Program-made: the position numbers and the translations under genes
NCBI GenBank assembly: GCA_046331705.1
Contig: JAXLQJ010000015.1
Coordinates: 62,001 to 126,000 of the forward strand
DNA from: JADJOY01 sp046331705 [NCBI: bacterium]
GTDB taxonomy: Bacteria > JADJOY01
DNA length: 64,000 bases
Direction of reading: 5' to 3'
Shown: positions 24,594 to 34,258 of the stretch, piece by piece
Numbering within the stretch: position 1 is the first letter of the stretch
Layout of the letters: every line of letters begins with the position of its first letter
Notes under the pieces: model-generated
Told to the model about the DNA's origin: nothing
What the model saw: only the letters and a program-made list of their open reading frames with translations
Databases searched by the model: none

Positions 24594-27248
24594 TCAAGGC
24601 TTCGGGAACGGGCCCTTGTAGAACACGTTGTTGTTCTCGTTGATCTCGGGCTCGAGGTTCTCCGAGTCCACCTGCGCGATGATGTACTGATCGAGCGGCA
24701 GCGAGAACGTGAACGGGAAGTCCTGGCTCACGCCCGCCTTGAGCTGGTTGATGGTGAACTTCTTGAGCTGCGGGTCGCCGGCCCCGAGCGTCGTGTTGTT
24801 CGAGCGCACGAAGCGCAGCGTGGTCTGAACCGACTTGGCGTTGCCGGCGTTGGTCACGCGGAACGTGCCCTTCACCGTGCAGGTCTGCTTGCCGAGGTCG
24901 CAAGCGGTCTTGATCGGGCTCAGGAAGGCGCCCGTGAGGTCCGGCGCCTGGAGCGTCGTGGTCTCCGAATCGGAGTCGTTCGCGGCGTTGGGGTCGTCGG
25001 TCACCGCCGAAACCGTCGCGGTGTGGGAGATCGAGGTGCCCGCGTTCGGCATGGCCTCCAGCTCGATGTTCATCGTGACCGTGGCGCCCACCTTCACGGT
25101 GCCCAGCGCGCACTTGATCGTCTGCTCGAATCGATCGCAGCCCGCGGGCAGCGTGCGGATCTTCAGCTCTTCGACGAGCTTGGGGATCTCGTCGGTGACG
25201 ACCACGTTGACCGCGTCGGACGGGCCCGCGTTCGTGATGGTGTTCACCCAGCGGAACGGCGTGTCGATGTTGATCGGATCGGACGAGTCGACGGTGTCGA
25301 GCGCGAGGTCGGCCTGGGTGTCGACCACGGCGGAGGCGGTGGCGCTGTTGTTGGCGGTGTCGGACTCGTAGACGCTGCCGCTCGCGGACACGGTGTTGAG
25401 CAGGATCGTGCCGTCGGCGACGCCGGCCTTCACGATCCCTTGGATCGTTCCGGTGACCTGCGCGCCCGACGCCACCGTGCCGACGACGCACGTGACGGTG
25501 GTGCCCGTGAGGTCACCGCCGGTCGCGCCGCAATTGCCCTGCGTGATCGTGAAGCCCACCACGGTGATCTCCGAGGGGATCACGTCCTTGAGCTGAACGT
25601 TCGTGGCGGCGTCGGGACCGATGTTGTTGAGCACGATGTCGTAGTCGATCGAGGTGCCGGCGATCGCCGTCGGCGGGCCCGTGATGCCGACGTCGAGGCC
25701 GCTGTCGGCGCCGATGATGGTCGTCGAGTCGGTGTCGAGGTTGTCGGCGTTCGAGGATTCGAACGCGTCGCTCGAGACCTGACCGGTGTGGAAGAGGATC
25801 GATCCGTTCGGGGTGCTGGTCCGGATGTGCTGCGTGACCGTCACGATTCGCGAGCCGCCCACGGCGATCGTCCCCAGATTGCAGGACGGGCCGCCGACCG
25901 CGTTCACGTTGCAGCTACCGACGGACGCGCTGAAATCGACGACGTCCATCTCGGTCGGGCCGAAGATGCGGAAGACGGCGTCGTTGGCGGCGGTGTCGCC
26001 GACGTTGGTGATGGTGCTGGTGTAGACCACGTCGGTGCCTGCGGTGGCCGAGGCCGGACCGGTCTGCACCAGGCTGAGACCGCTGGTCCCCGCATCGACC
26101 GTGGTGGCGACGCTGTCGACGTTGTCGCCATTGTCCGGATCGGCGGTGGAGCTCGAGACCTGGGCGTCGTTGAAGATCACGGTGGCGTCGGGGACGTTCG
26201 GCTTGACCGTGCCGTTGACGGTGATCGTCCGGCTCGCGCCGTCCGACATGTTGCCGACGTTGCACGTGATGGTCTGACTGCCCGGCGTGTTGGAGCAACT
26301 ACCACTCGAAGCGGAGAAGCTGGTGATGTCGATCTCCGTGGGCACGAAGTCCTTCACCACCACGCCCTCGGCGGTGCTGGGGCCTTCGTTGGTGACGGAC
26401 AGCGTGTAGCTGATCGGATTGCCGGCGATCACGCCCGACGGTCCGCTGGCCGAGATCGACAGGCCGCTCGACGCCGAGAAGCGGATCGAAGCGGTGGTGG
26501 TGTTGTTGAGGGTGCTCGACTCGAACTCCGCGCCGTGCACCGAGGCCTCCGACGAGAGCGTCGCACCCTCGGGGGACGTGACCTCCACGCGAATCGCCCA
26601 GTAGGTCGGCGGGAAGGTGTACGGCAGGTCCTCGCCGAGCTGGCAGTACACGCCGTCGAGTGCGCCGGCGACGCCGACGTTGTTCGTGCAGCTGTCGTTG
26701 CCCCAGTTCGGGTCGTCGAAGCCGGTCATCGACGCGCCGGTGCCGGACTCGGTCGCGAAGATGTAGTCCTGCATGATCGGCGTGACCGCGTTCTTCTCGA
26801 AGCAGGTCGTCAGCAACGTGTAGGTCAGCGTGTTGCCGGCCGAGCCGCTGATCGACGTGGGGACGGTGGTGATGAACAGGTCCGTGAAATCACCCGGCGC
26901 GTGGGACCCCGGCTGTGCGTCGGGGCTCTCGATGAACGGGACGGCGATGGAGCCCGCGAGCAGCGTCGAGGCGGGCTTCTGGAGGGATGCCGCGCAGCGC
27001 GTCGCGTAGGAGAGCAAGGCACCGCGTGCCCCGACGTAGGCGTCGTGATCGGCGCGCTTGCGCGAGGACTGCCACAGCGACTTGGCGGACTTGACGTTCG
27101 CCCTGAGGCTGTCGACCTGCGCCTGCGAACAGGCGTCCTCCGCGTGGCTCGGTGGCGCGGCGACGAGACACGCCGCCATCACCGTGAGCGCGGTGGTGAG
27201 AGCCCTACCCCAGCGTGGGTAGCTCCAATGCTTGCACGCACGATTCAT
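24594..27248 (-). CDS. Secreted DUF11/CARDB repeat protein
   Basis: 884 residues from ATG 27248. A signal peptide ends at SHAED (about residue 37). Next a ~110-residue region with Cys and helical heptads, a Cys-containing beta domain, then several tandem DUF11 Ig-like repeats: each has G-P-x-x-A-x-A-G-x-x-I/V-x-Y-x-x-x-x-x-N-x-G-P, I-x-F/V-...C and a G-x-V/I-x-x-x-x-x-x-T/D-x-x-x-x-N-N/D end. The last ~110 residues match the CARDB/APHP type, ending NNNVFYKGPFPKP. Such proteins are surface or extracellular and act in adhesion or matrix; no sortase, autotransporter or PEP-CTERM anchor is seen. Confidence 0.9.
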   Translation of the reverse strand: MNRACKHWSYPRWGRALTTALTVMAACLVAAPPSHAEDACSQAQVDSLRANVKSAKSLWQSSRKRADHDAYVGARGALLSYATRCAASLQKPASTLLAGSIAVPFIESPDAQPGSHAPGDFTDLFITTVPTSISGSAGNTLTYTLLTTCFEKNAVTPIMQDYIFATESGTGASMTGFDDPNWGNDSCTNNVGVAGALDGVYCQLGEDLPYTFPPTYWAIRVEVTSPEGATLSSEASVHGAEFESSTLNNTTTASIRFSASSGLSISASGPSGVIAGNPISYTLSVTNEGPSTAEGVVVKDFVPTEIDITSFSASSGSCSNTPGSQTITCNVGNMSDGASRTITVNGTVKPNVPDATVIFNDAQVSSSTADPDNGDNVDSVATTVDAGTSGLSLVQTGPASATAGTDVVYTSTITNVGDTAANDAVFRIFGPTEMDVVDFSASVGSCNVNAVGGPSCNLGTIAVGGSRIVTVTQHIRTSTPNGSILFHTGQVSSDAFESSNADNLDTDSTTIIGADSGLDVGITGPPTAIAGTSIDYDIVLNNIGPDAATNVQLKDVIPSEITVVGFTITQGNCGATGGDLTGTTVTCVVGTVASGAQVTGTIQGIVKAGVADGTILLNTVSASGSVYESDTANNSATASAVVDTQADLALDTVDSSDPINIDTPFRWVNTITNAGPSDAVNVVVTDEIPKLVEELKIRTLPAGCDRFEQTIKCALGTVKVGATVTMNIELEAMPNAGTSISHTATVSAVTDDPNAANDSDSETTTLQAPDLTGAFLSPIKTACDLGKQTCTVKGTFRVTNAGNAKSVQTTLRFVRSNNTTLGAGDPQLKKFTINQLKAGVSQDFPFTFSLPLDQYIIAQVDSENLEPEINENNNVFYKGPFPKP

Positions 27249-27398
27249 GTTTTTCCCCCTCCGGACAGATGTACGGTCCACGTTGACCCTGCACGATGAC
27301 CGTGCGTCATCGTGCCCCCTGCACTCGTCTTCCCCTGCGGTCGACTCCGTGAATCAGCCCAGGAAGGGTCGACTCACCAAGAACCAACACGTAGGAGA

Positions 27399-27427
27399 AC
27401 GCTACGCCACCACCCCAGGGGTGTCAA
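27399..27427 (-). promoter_or_regulatory. Promoter with palindrome in the spacer, for the DUF11 gene
   Basis: Read leftward: TTGACA (27427-27422), 17-bp spacer, TAGCGT (27404-27399). The spacer carries the palindrome ACCCCTGGGGT (27422-27412), a possible operator. The start site would be near 27392, giving a leader of about 144 nt. The 281-bp gap 27249-27529 holds only this and the promoter of the rightward operon. Confidence 0.48.
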
Positions 27428-27512
27428 GAAAATGAAGGACTTCGCGCGCTTCGCATCCGCCCTCGGCTTTTTGGGTTGGGGCCGGGCGGTGGCCGTCGGT
27501 TGGGCGTTGGTC

Positions 27513-27522
27513 TTGCTATACT
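27513..27522 (+). promoter_or_regulatory. Extended -10 promoter element before the metal operon
   Basis: TGCTATACT (27514-27522) is an extended -10 (TGn-TATACT). It puts the start site near 27529, at or just before ATG 27530, so the first gene may be leaderless, or start at the ATG at 27545. No good -35 is seen. Confidence 0.35.
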
Positions 27523-27529
27523 CGCGCGC

Positions 27530-27907
27530 ATGAGACGAGCTGTGATGGCCCGCGGGCTGGTCGCCGTGATCCTGCTGGCGGTTTTCGCCACGGTCTCGGT
27601 CTCCGCCGCGTTCTGCTCGTTCTCGGCATCCGATTGCTGCTGCGAAGGCGACGCTGGTGGAAGTACCCACTGCGCGACGGCCAAAGCCCATTTCCCGTCG
27701 TGCTGTGACGTTCGTTCGGCTGCGGAGACGCCCGCCGCCGATTCGAGCTCCCCTCCCCAACCGGCGTCACCATTCGCGCCCGGATTGCACGGGCACATCG
27801 CTAGCGTCTCGATGCTCGCGGGCGCTGCCGCTGCCAGTCCGGGTGGGCTTGCGTTCCCCTGCTCACACGTCCCCATCTACCGAACCCATCGCTCGTTGCT
27901 GATTTGA
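27530..27907 (+). CDS. Small exported Cys/His-rich protein
   Basis: 125 residues with an N-terminal hydrophobic signal (VAVILLAVFATVSVSAAF). The mature part carries clustered metal-ligand residues: CSF, DCCCEGD, HCATAKAH and CCDV. No family recognised. It heads a copper/silver efflux operon, so periplasmic Cu(I)/Ag(I) capture is an inference from its ligands and place. A possible second start is ATG 27545. A short hairpin CCCCG-TTGA-CGGGG (27919-27932) lies between it and the next gene. Confidence 0.62.
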   Translation: MRRAVMARGLVAVILLAVFATVSVSAAFCSFSASDCCCEGDAGGSTHCATAKAHFPSCCDVRSAAETPAADSSSPPQPASPFAPGLHGHIASVSMLAGAAAASPGGLAFPCSHVPIYRTHRSLLI

Positions 27908-28019
27908 TCCCGTCGCTTCCCCGTTGACGGGGCAGCGCTGCTCCGCGCACGTCGCGCGGTGCGGCGATGCCTTGGACCTCTGGGGCTCGCTTCGAGCGAG
28001 CCCGCGTCGGGAGGCAGGG

Positions 28020-29477
28020 ATGCGATTCGATCGATGGTCGGCTTCATGCCGATTGCGGGGTGGCGTGGTCGTGCGCGGCGGCGCGGTTTGGGCCGCATCG
28101 ACGTTCGTGGCTGTCACGGTGTTCGCGGGACCACCGGCCGTGACGGATCTCGCGCGGCCTGCATCCGCTCGCGAGGCGCGAAACGCGGTGGTGGCCGAGG
28201 TGCTCGCGCGGCACCCGGACGTGCGCGCCGCCGCGGCGGCGGTGGAGGCCGCCGTCGAACAGCCGAGTCAGGCGGGGGCGCTGCCGGATCCGGTCTTCAC
28301 GGTCGCGTATCAGAACGACGGCACCGCGCCGTCGCTCGGCAGCGAGGAGATGACCCAGCTGGCGTTCGTGTGGTCGCAGGCGATTCCCTTTCCCGGCAAG
28401 CTCGCCACCGCGAGCGAAGCGCGCGGGCGCGTCGTCGAGCTGGCTCGCGCGCGGCTCGAACGCGTGCGCCGCGACGTGCGGGAACAGGTCGAGAAGGGCT
28501 GGGTGGCGCTGGCTCTGGCCGCGCGGTCTCGCGCGTTGCTCGACGACGAGTCGCGTGCGGTGTCGGACGTGGAGGCGATCGCACGGGCGCGCTACGCGGC
28601 GGGGCTCGTTTCGCAGCCCGAGGTGCTGCGCGCGCAGGTGGAGCTCGCTCGTCTCGAGCAGGCGCGGCTCGATGCGGGGTTGGCCCATGGGCTGGCGCTG
28701 AGCGAGCTGAACCGGCTTCGGGATCGCCCCGGCGACACGCCGGTTCCCGAGTCGGCGGCGCTCGAGCTGGACGCGACGCCTCCCGATCGCGCGGCGGTGC
28801 TCGCCGCCGCGGAGAAAGAGAGCCCCGAGCTGGTCGCCGCGACCGCGACGCTCGACCGCGCCGGGCTCGAACGAACGCTCGCGCAGAAGGCGGTGCTGCC
28901 GGATTTCTATCTGAGCGGCGGCTACATGAATCGCGGCGGCCTCGAACCGATGTGGCAGGCGAGCGTCGGGCTCTCGCTTCCGCTGTGGGCGGTCGAGAAG
29001 CAGCAGCCGGCGCTGCGCGAGGCCGAGGCGCAAACCCGCGGTGCCGAGGCCGCGCTCGACTCGATTCGAAGCCTCGTCCGCGTGCGAACCGAGCAGCGCC
29101 TGGACGCCATCGCGGCGCTGCTCGCGACCCTCGCCGTCGAGCGTGACTCGGTGCTCGGCCACGAGGAGCTCGCGGTCGAAGCCGCGCTCGCCACCTATCG
29201 CGCGGGCCAGTCGTCGCTCGGCACGGTGCTCGAGCCGCTGGTCACGCTCTATCGCGATCGCGCCAGCCACGCCGCGCGCATCGCGGATCTCGAGGTGCTG
29301 CGGGCGGAGCTCGCGGCACTCTCGCTCGCACCCGTGCGCGTCAGCGCGCGCGTGATGGGCGGGAGCCCCTCGGGAGGGGGCATGGAGCCCGCACCCGCGG
29401 GTGCGGAGATCCGCGCCGACCAGCCGTCCTCCACGTCGCCCGCCGCCGCCGGCACCAGCGGCGGCATGGGCATGTGA
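28020..29477 (+). CDS. TolC-family outer membrane efflux protein (CusC-like)
   Basis: 485 residues from ATG 28020; GGGAGGCAGGG in front supports this start. Signal-peptide-like N-terminus, then two OEP repeats, each with long amphipathic helices and a beta strand segment (PVFTVAYQNDG and FYLSGGYMNRG). The end is a Gly/Met/Pro-rich tail (GGMEPAPAG ... GGMGM) whose Met residues suit copper. Forms the outer membrane channel for the adaptor and RND pump that follow 13 bp later. The similar half-repeats HPDVRAAAAAVEAA and ESPELVAATATLDRAG mark the internal duplication of the family. Confidence 0.9.
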   Translation: MRFDRWSASCRLRGGVVVRGGAVWAASTFVAVTVFAGPPAVTDLARPASAREARNAVVAEVLARHPDVRAAAAAVEAAVEQPSQAGALPDPVFTVAYQNDGTAPSLGSEEMTQLAFVWSQAIPFPGKLATASEARGRVVELARARLERVRRDVREQVEKGWVALALAARSRALLDDESRAVSDVEAIARARYAAGLVSQPEVLRAQVELARLEQARLDAGLAHGLALSELNRLRDRPGDTPVPESAALELDATPPDRAAVLAAAEKESPELVAATATLDRAGLERTLAQKAVLPDFYLSGGYMNRGGLEPMWQASVGLSLPLWAVEKQQPALREAEAQTRGAEAALDSIRSLVRVRTEQRLDAIAALLATLAVERDSVLGHEELAVEAALATYRAGQSSLGTVLEPLVTLYRDRASHAARIADLEVLRAELAALSLAPVRVSARVMGGSPSGGGMEPAPAGAEIRADQPSSTSPAAAGTSGGMGM

Positions 29478-29489
29478 TCGGAGAGAGCC

Positions 29490-30941
29490 ATGAGAACCCC
29501 ATCGTTCGAATCCCATCCGCCGCACCGCGCGCGACGCCTTGCGGCGCGATCGCTGGCGGCGCTCGCGATCCTCGCGAGCGTCGCAACCCTGTCGCTCGAC
29601 GTGGGCTGCAAGGGACGTGGTGCGTCCGCCGAAGCGGAATCGGTCACGTACTACTGCCCGATGCACCCGACCTACACCTCGAAGCAACCGGGACATTGCC
29701 CGATCTGCTCGATGACGCTGGTCAAGCGGAGCGCGCCCACCGCCGGTGGCCTCGCCGGCCCCGCCTCGCCGGCGCCGTCCGCGCCGGCCGTCGAGGGTCG
29801 CGTGGCGGTCACGATTCCGCTCGAACGCCAGCAGCTCATCGGCGTCACCACCGACGTGGTGCGCGAGGTGCCGCTCGAGCGAAGCGTTCGGACCGTCGGG
29901 CGTGTCGCCTACGACGAGTCGCGCGTCCAGCACGTTCACGTGAAGTTCGGCGGCTACGTCGAGCACCCCTACGTCGACTTCGTCGGCGCGGTCGTCAAGC
30001 GCGGCGACAAGCTCTTCGACATCTACAGCCCCGAGCTCTTCGCGACTCAGTCCGAGTACCTGCTCGCCGTGCGCTCGCGCGATCACACCGGCGCGGGCGC
30101 GAGCGAAGAGACCAAGGCACGCGCGGCGTCGCTGGTCGACGCAGCCCGCCAGCGGTTGCTCTTGTGGGACATCCAGCCCGGCGAGATCCGACGCCTCGAG
30201 CAGCGCGGCGAGCCCGAGCGAACGCTCGCCATTCATTCGCCGTACGACGGCGTCGTGGTCGAGCGCAAGGCGATCCACGGCATGCAAGTCAGCCCCGGCG
30301 ACACCGTCTACGCCATCGCCGATCTCTCGCAGGTGTGGGTGCTCGCCGACGTCTACGAGTACGAGCTGCCCTACGTGCAGGTGGGGCAGCGCGCCCGCAT
30401 GACGCTCTCGTATCTGCCCGGCCGGAGCTGGGATGGAACCGTGACGTACGTGTACCCGACGGTGGAGTCGAAGACGCGCACCGTGAAGGTGCGGCTCGAG
30501 TTCGCCAACCCCGAGCTGCTGCTCAAGCCCGACATGTTCGCCGACGTCGTCATGGAGGGCGATCTCGGCAAGGCCTTGGTGGTGCCCGAGCGCGCGGTCA
30601 TCATGACCGGGCTCAAGAGCGTGGTCTTCGTCGATCACGGCGACGGTCGTCTCGAGCCGCGCATCGTGGACCTGGGCGCTCACCTGAGCGACGGGTACGA
30701 GGTGCGGGGCGGACTCACCGAAGGCGAGCGCGTCGTCACCAGCGGCAACTTTCTGATCGACTCCGAATCGCGCCTGGAAGCGGCCGTGTCGGGCGCCCAA
30801 CCGGCGCCCGACGCTGGGACGGCCGAGGGCGATGCGAGGCCGAACGCTGCAGAGACGGGTGGCGCTTCGGGCAAGGCGCAGGCGCCGCTCGGCGGTCACA
30901 GCGGACACCTCGGCCACGCGGGTCACGGAGGTGGGTCGTGA
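29490..30941 (+). CDS. RND efflux periplasmic adaptor with heavy-metal-binding domain (CusB-like)
   Basis: 483 residues. Signal peptide with possible lipobox (LDVGCKG). Residues about 52-76 form a heavy-metal-binding domain: YYCPMHP then CPICSMTLVKR. Next come the barrel-sandwich (VKFGGYVEHPYVDFVGAVVK ...), alpha-hairpin and beta-barrel domains of the membrane fusion protein family, and a C-terminal His/Gly-rich tail (GGHSGHLGHAGHGGGS). Links the RND pump to the outer membrane channel and delivers Cu(I)/Ag(I). The stop overlaps the pump start (GTGA). The same CPMHP...CPICxM module occurs twice in the P-type ATPase at 55952. Confidence 0.94.
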   Translation: MRTPSFESHPPHRARRLAARSLAALAILASVATLSLDVGCKGRGASAEAESVTYYCPMHPTYTSKQPGHCPICSMTLVKRSAPTAGGLAGPASPAPSAPAVEGRVAVTIPLERQQLIGVTTDVVREVPLERSVRTVGRVAYDESRVQHVHVKFGGYVEHPYVDFVGAVVKRGDKLFDIYSPELFATQSEYLLAVRSRDHTGAGASEETKARAASLVDAARQRLLLWDIQPGEIRRLEQRGEPERTLAIHSPYDGVVVERKAIHGMQVSPGDTVYAIADLSQVWVLADVYEYELPYVQVGQRARMTLSYLPGRSWDGTVTYVYPTVESKTRTVKVRLEFANPELLLKPDMFADVVMEGDLGKALVVPERAVIMTGLKSVVFVDHGDGRLEPRIVDLGAHLSDGYEVRGGLTEGERVVTSGNFLIDSESRLEAAVSGAQPAPDAGTAEGDARPNAAETGGASGKAQAPLGGHSGHLGHAGHGGGS

Positions 30942-33900
30942 TCGAGAAGCTGATCGCGCTCTCCGCGCGCCGGCCGATCGCGGTGCTGGTGGTGGTGGCA
31001 GCGTGGGTGGCGTTCGCGATCCATTCGATCCGCGGCATGCCGCTCGACGCCCTCCCCGACCTCTCCGACACCCAAGTCATCGTCTACTCGCGCTGGGACC
31101 GCAGCCCCGACATCCTCGAGGACCAGGTCACGTATCCGATCGTGTCGGCGCTGCTCGGTGCGCCACGGGTGAAGACCATCCGCGGCTTCTCCGACTTCGG
31201 CTTCAGCTACGTGTACGTGATCTTCGAGGACGGCACCGACCTCTACTGGGCCCGCAGCCGCGTCCTCGAGTACCTGAGCAAGATTCTGCCGGTGTTGCCC
31301 GACGGAGTGCGCACCGAGCTGGGACCCGACGCCACCGGCGTGGGCTGGGTGTACCAGTACGCGCTCGTCGACAAGACGGGTCAGCACGACCTCGCGGACC
31401 TGCGCTCGTTCCAGGACTGGAACTTGCGCTACGCGCTGCAATCCGTGCCGGGAGTGGCGGAGGTGGCGTCGATCGGCGGCTTCGTCCGCCAGTACCAGGT
31501 CACCGTCGATCCCAACCGCCTGGTCGCGTACGGCCTCTCGGTGATGCAGGTGGCCGAGGCGATCCGCAAGGCCAACGTCGAGGTGGGCGGGCGCCTGATC
31601 GAGGTGAGCGGCGCCGAGTTCATGGTGCGCGGCCGCGGCTACGTGAAGAACGTCGCCGACCTCGAGCAGGTGGTGCTCAAGACCGACGAGCAAGGAACGC
31701 CCGTCCTGATGCGCGACGTGGGGCGCATCCAGCTCGGTCCCGACATCCGTCGCGGTGTCGTCGATCTCGACGGCCAGGGCGACGCCGTGGGCGGCGTGGT
31801 GGTGATGCGCCACGGCGAGAACGCCCTCGACGTGATCCGCGCCGTGAAGCAGAAGCTCGCCGAGTCCCGCGGGTCGTTGCCGGCGGGTGTGGAGATCGTG
31901 CCGGTCTACGACCGCTCGGAGCTGATCACGCGCTCCATCGACACGCTCGTTCACGAGCTGATCGTCGAGATGCTGATCGTCCCGGGGTGATCTTGCTCTT
32001 CCTGTGGCATCTGCCGTCGGCCGCGATCCCCATCGTCACGCTGCCGATCGCCGTGCTGTTCGCGTTCATCCCGCTGCGCTGGATGGGTCTCTCCAGCAAC
32101 ATCATGAGCCTGGGCGGATCGCGGTCGCGATCGGCGCGCTCGTGGATGCGGCGGTGGTGGTGGTCGAGAACGCTCACAAGCGCCTCGAGGTCTGGGAGCG
32201 CGAAGGCCGTCACGGCGACTACCGCGAGGTGCTGGTCAAGGCCATTCAAGAGGTCGGCCGGCCGAGCTTCTACTCGCTGCTCGTGATCGCGGTGTCGTTC
32301 CTGCCGATCTTCGCCCTCGAAGCGCAGGAAGGCCGGCTCTTCAAGCCGCTCGCGTTCACCAAGAACCTGTCGATGGCGATCGCGGCGGTGCTCGCCGTGA
32401 CGCTGGATCCTGCCCTTCGGATCTTGGTCACCCGGGTGACGCCGTTTCGCTTTCGGCCGCGTGCGCTGGCCTCGGTGGCGAACGCGGTGCTCATCGGCAA
32501 GCTCCATCCCGAGGAAAAGCACCCCGTCAGCCGCGTGCTGATCCGGCTCTACGCGCCAGTGAATCGCTTCGCGTTGCGGCATCCGGGCTGGATCATCGGC
32601 GCCGCGATCGCCGTGGTGCTAGCGACCATTCCCGTCTATCGCTCCCTCGACGCCGAATTCATGCCGCCCCTCAACGAAGGGGCGGTGCTCTCATGCCCAC
32701 CACGTTGCCGGGCATCTCGGTCACCGAGGCTGAGCGCTGGCTCCAGGTTCAGGATCGTCTGCTCAAGACGATCCCCGAGGTCGAGCGCGTGTTCGGCAAG
32801 GCCGGCCGCGCCGAGACTTCGACCGATCCCGCGCCGTTCTCGATGGCGGAGACCAACGTGGTCTTGAAGCCCGAGAGCGAGTGGCGTTCCCGCCAACGCT
32901 GGTACTCGGGGTGGGCGCCCGATTGGCTGAAGCGCACGCTGGCTGGCACCGCTCTGGCCCGAGAAGCTCACCTGGGACGAGCTGGTGGCGGAGATGGACC
33001 AGGTGTCCGGCTTCCCGGCACCACCAACGCCTGGACGATGCCCATCAAGAACCGCATCGACATGCTCACGACCGGCGTGCACGCCCGTCGGCGTGAAGAT
33101 CTTCGGCGCCGATCTCGCCGAGATCGAACGGATCGGCATCGAGCTGGAGCGCATCCTGCCAGCCGTGGAAGGCACGCGCAGTGTGTTCGCCGAGCGGGTC
33201 GCAGGTGGCTATTTCCTCGACTTCGATCTCAAGCGCGGTGAGCTGGCGCGCTACGGCTCTCGGTCGAGGACGCACAGATGACCATCCAGACTGCGATCGG
33301 CGGCGAAACATCACCACCACCGTCGAGGGTCGCGCGCGATACCCCGTGAATCTGCGCTACCCGCGCGAGCTGCGCGACAACGTCGAGAGCCCGCGCCGCG
33401 TGCTGGTGCAGACGCCGAGCGGCGCGCAGATCCGCTCGAGCAGCTCGCCGACATCCGGCTCACCCTCGGACCGTCGATGATCCGCGACGAGAATGGGAGG
33501 CTCGCCGGTTACGTGTACGTGGACGTGGATACGTCCAAGCGCGCCATCGGCGGCACATGGCCGACGCCAAGGCGCTGGTCGCAAGCCAGCTTCGTCTGCC
33601 CGAGGGTTACGCTGCAGTGGAGCGGTCAGTACGAGGCGATGGAGCGCGTGCGCGAGCGGCTCATGATCGTGGTGCCGATCACGCTGGCGATCATCTTCGC
33701 GCTCATCTACTGGAACACGGGCTCGGCGATGCGGACCGCCATCGTGCCCGTGGCGGTGCCGTTTTCGATGGTGGGTGCGGTGCTGTTGCTCGCTGCTCGG
33801 CTACCACATCAGCATCGGTGTGTGGGTCGGGATCATCGCGTTGCTCGGTCTCGACGCCGAGACCGGCATCTTCATGTTGCTCTACCTCGATCTCGCTTAC

Positions 33901-34187
33901 GACGAGTGGCGCGCCAAGGGCCAGATGCGCTCGCTCGCCGATCTGCGAGAGGCAATCCACCACGGTGCCGTGATGCGCGTGCGGCCAAGGTCATGACCGT
34001 GGCATGTGCCTTCATGGGGCTGGTGCCGATCCTGTTCTCGACCGGCAGCGGCGCCGACGTCATGAAGCGCATCGCTGCACCCATGATCGGCGGGCTCGGC
34101 ACCAGCTTCGTGATGGAGCTGGTCGTGTATCCGGCGATCTACTTGCTGTGGCGCTCCCGCGAGCTGCGTCGCGAGGCCACGTCATGA
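30938..34187 (+). pseudogene. cusA: CusA-like heavy-metal RND pump, broken by about 13 frameshifts (or sequencing errors)
   Basis: Starts at GTG 30938 (IEKLIALSARRPIAVLV). The full CusA/CzcA sequence can be followed to 34187 by changing frame near 31985, 32116, 32693, 32955, 33013, 33083, 33257, 33308, 33432, 33555, 33610, 33796 and 33986. Each piece is well conserved: RGFSDFGFSYVYVIFEDGTD, VQDRLLKTIPEVERVFGKAG, ALVDAAVVVVENAHKR (helix 4 proton relay) and LLGLDAETGIFMLLYLD. Total length equals a normal ~1,050-residue pump. No substitutions suggest decay, so either very recent inactivation or indel errors in this 2-kb stretch. Function if intact: proton-driven Cu(I)/Ag(I) export. Confidence 0.88.
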
Positions 34188-34258
34188 GCCTTGGATCGCT
34201 GCCTGCCGGGCGCAGCACCCACGGTGGCGGCGCTCGCCGCCGGGAGGCGTGGCGATGA
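34184..34258 (+). CDS. 24-residue ORF linking pump and cytochrome genes
   Basis: ATG 34184 overlaps the pump stop (ATGA) and its own TGA (34256-34258) overlaps the ATG of the cytochrome gene (ATGA again). The peptide is Gly/Arg-rich with no hydrophobic stretch. It would carry ribosomes across the 70-bp gap. It also contains the GGGAGG ribosome site of the next gene. It may be a translation relay rather than a working peptide. Confidence 0.28.
   Translation: MSLGSLPAGRSTHGGGARRREAWR

Noticed and set aside
25023-27299. 758-residue rightward frame opposite the DUF11 gene
   Set aside because: Antisense shadow; the leftward frame has a signal peptide and DUF11 repeats.
28044-30926. 960-residue leftward frame opposite the efflux operon
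   Set aside because: Antisense shadow of the OMF and adaptor genes.
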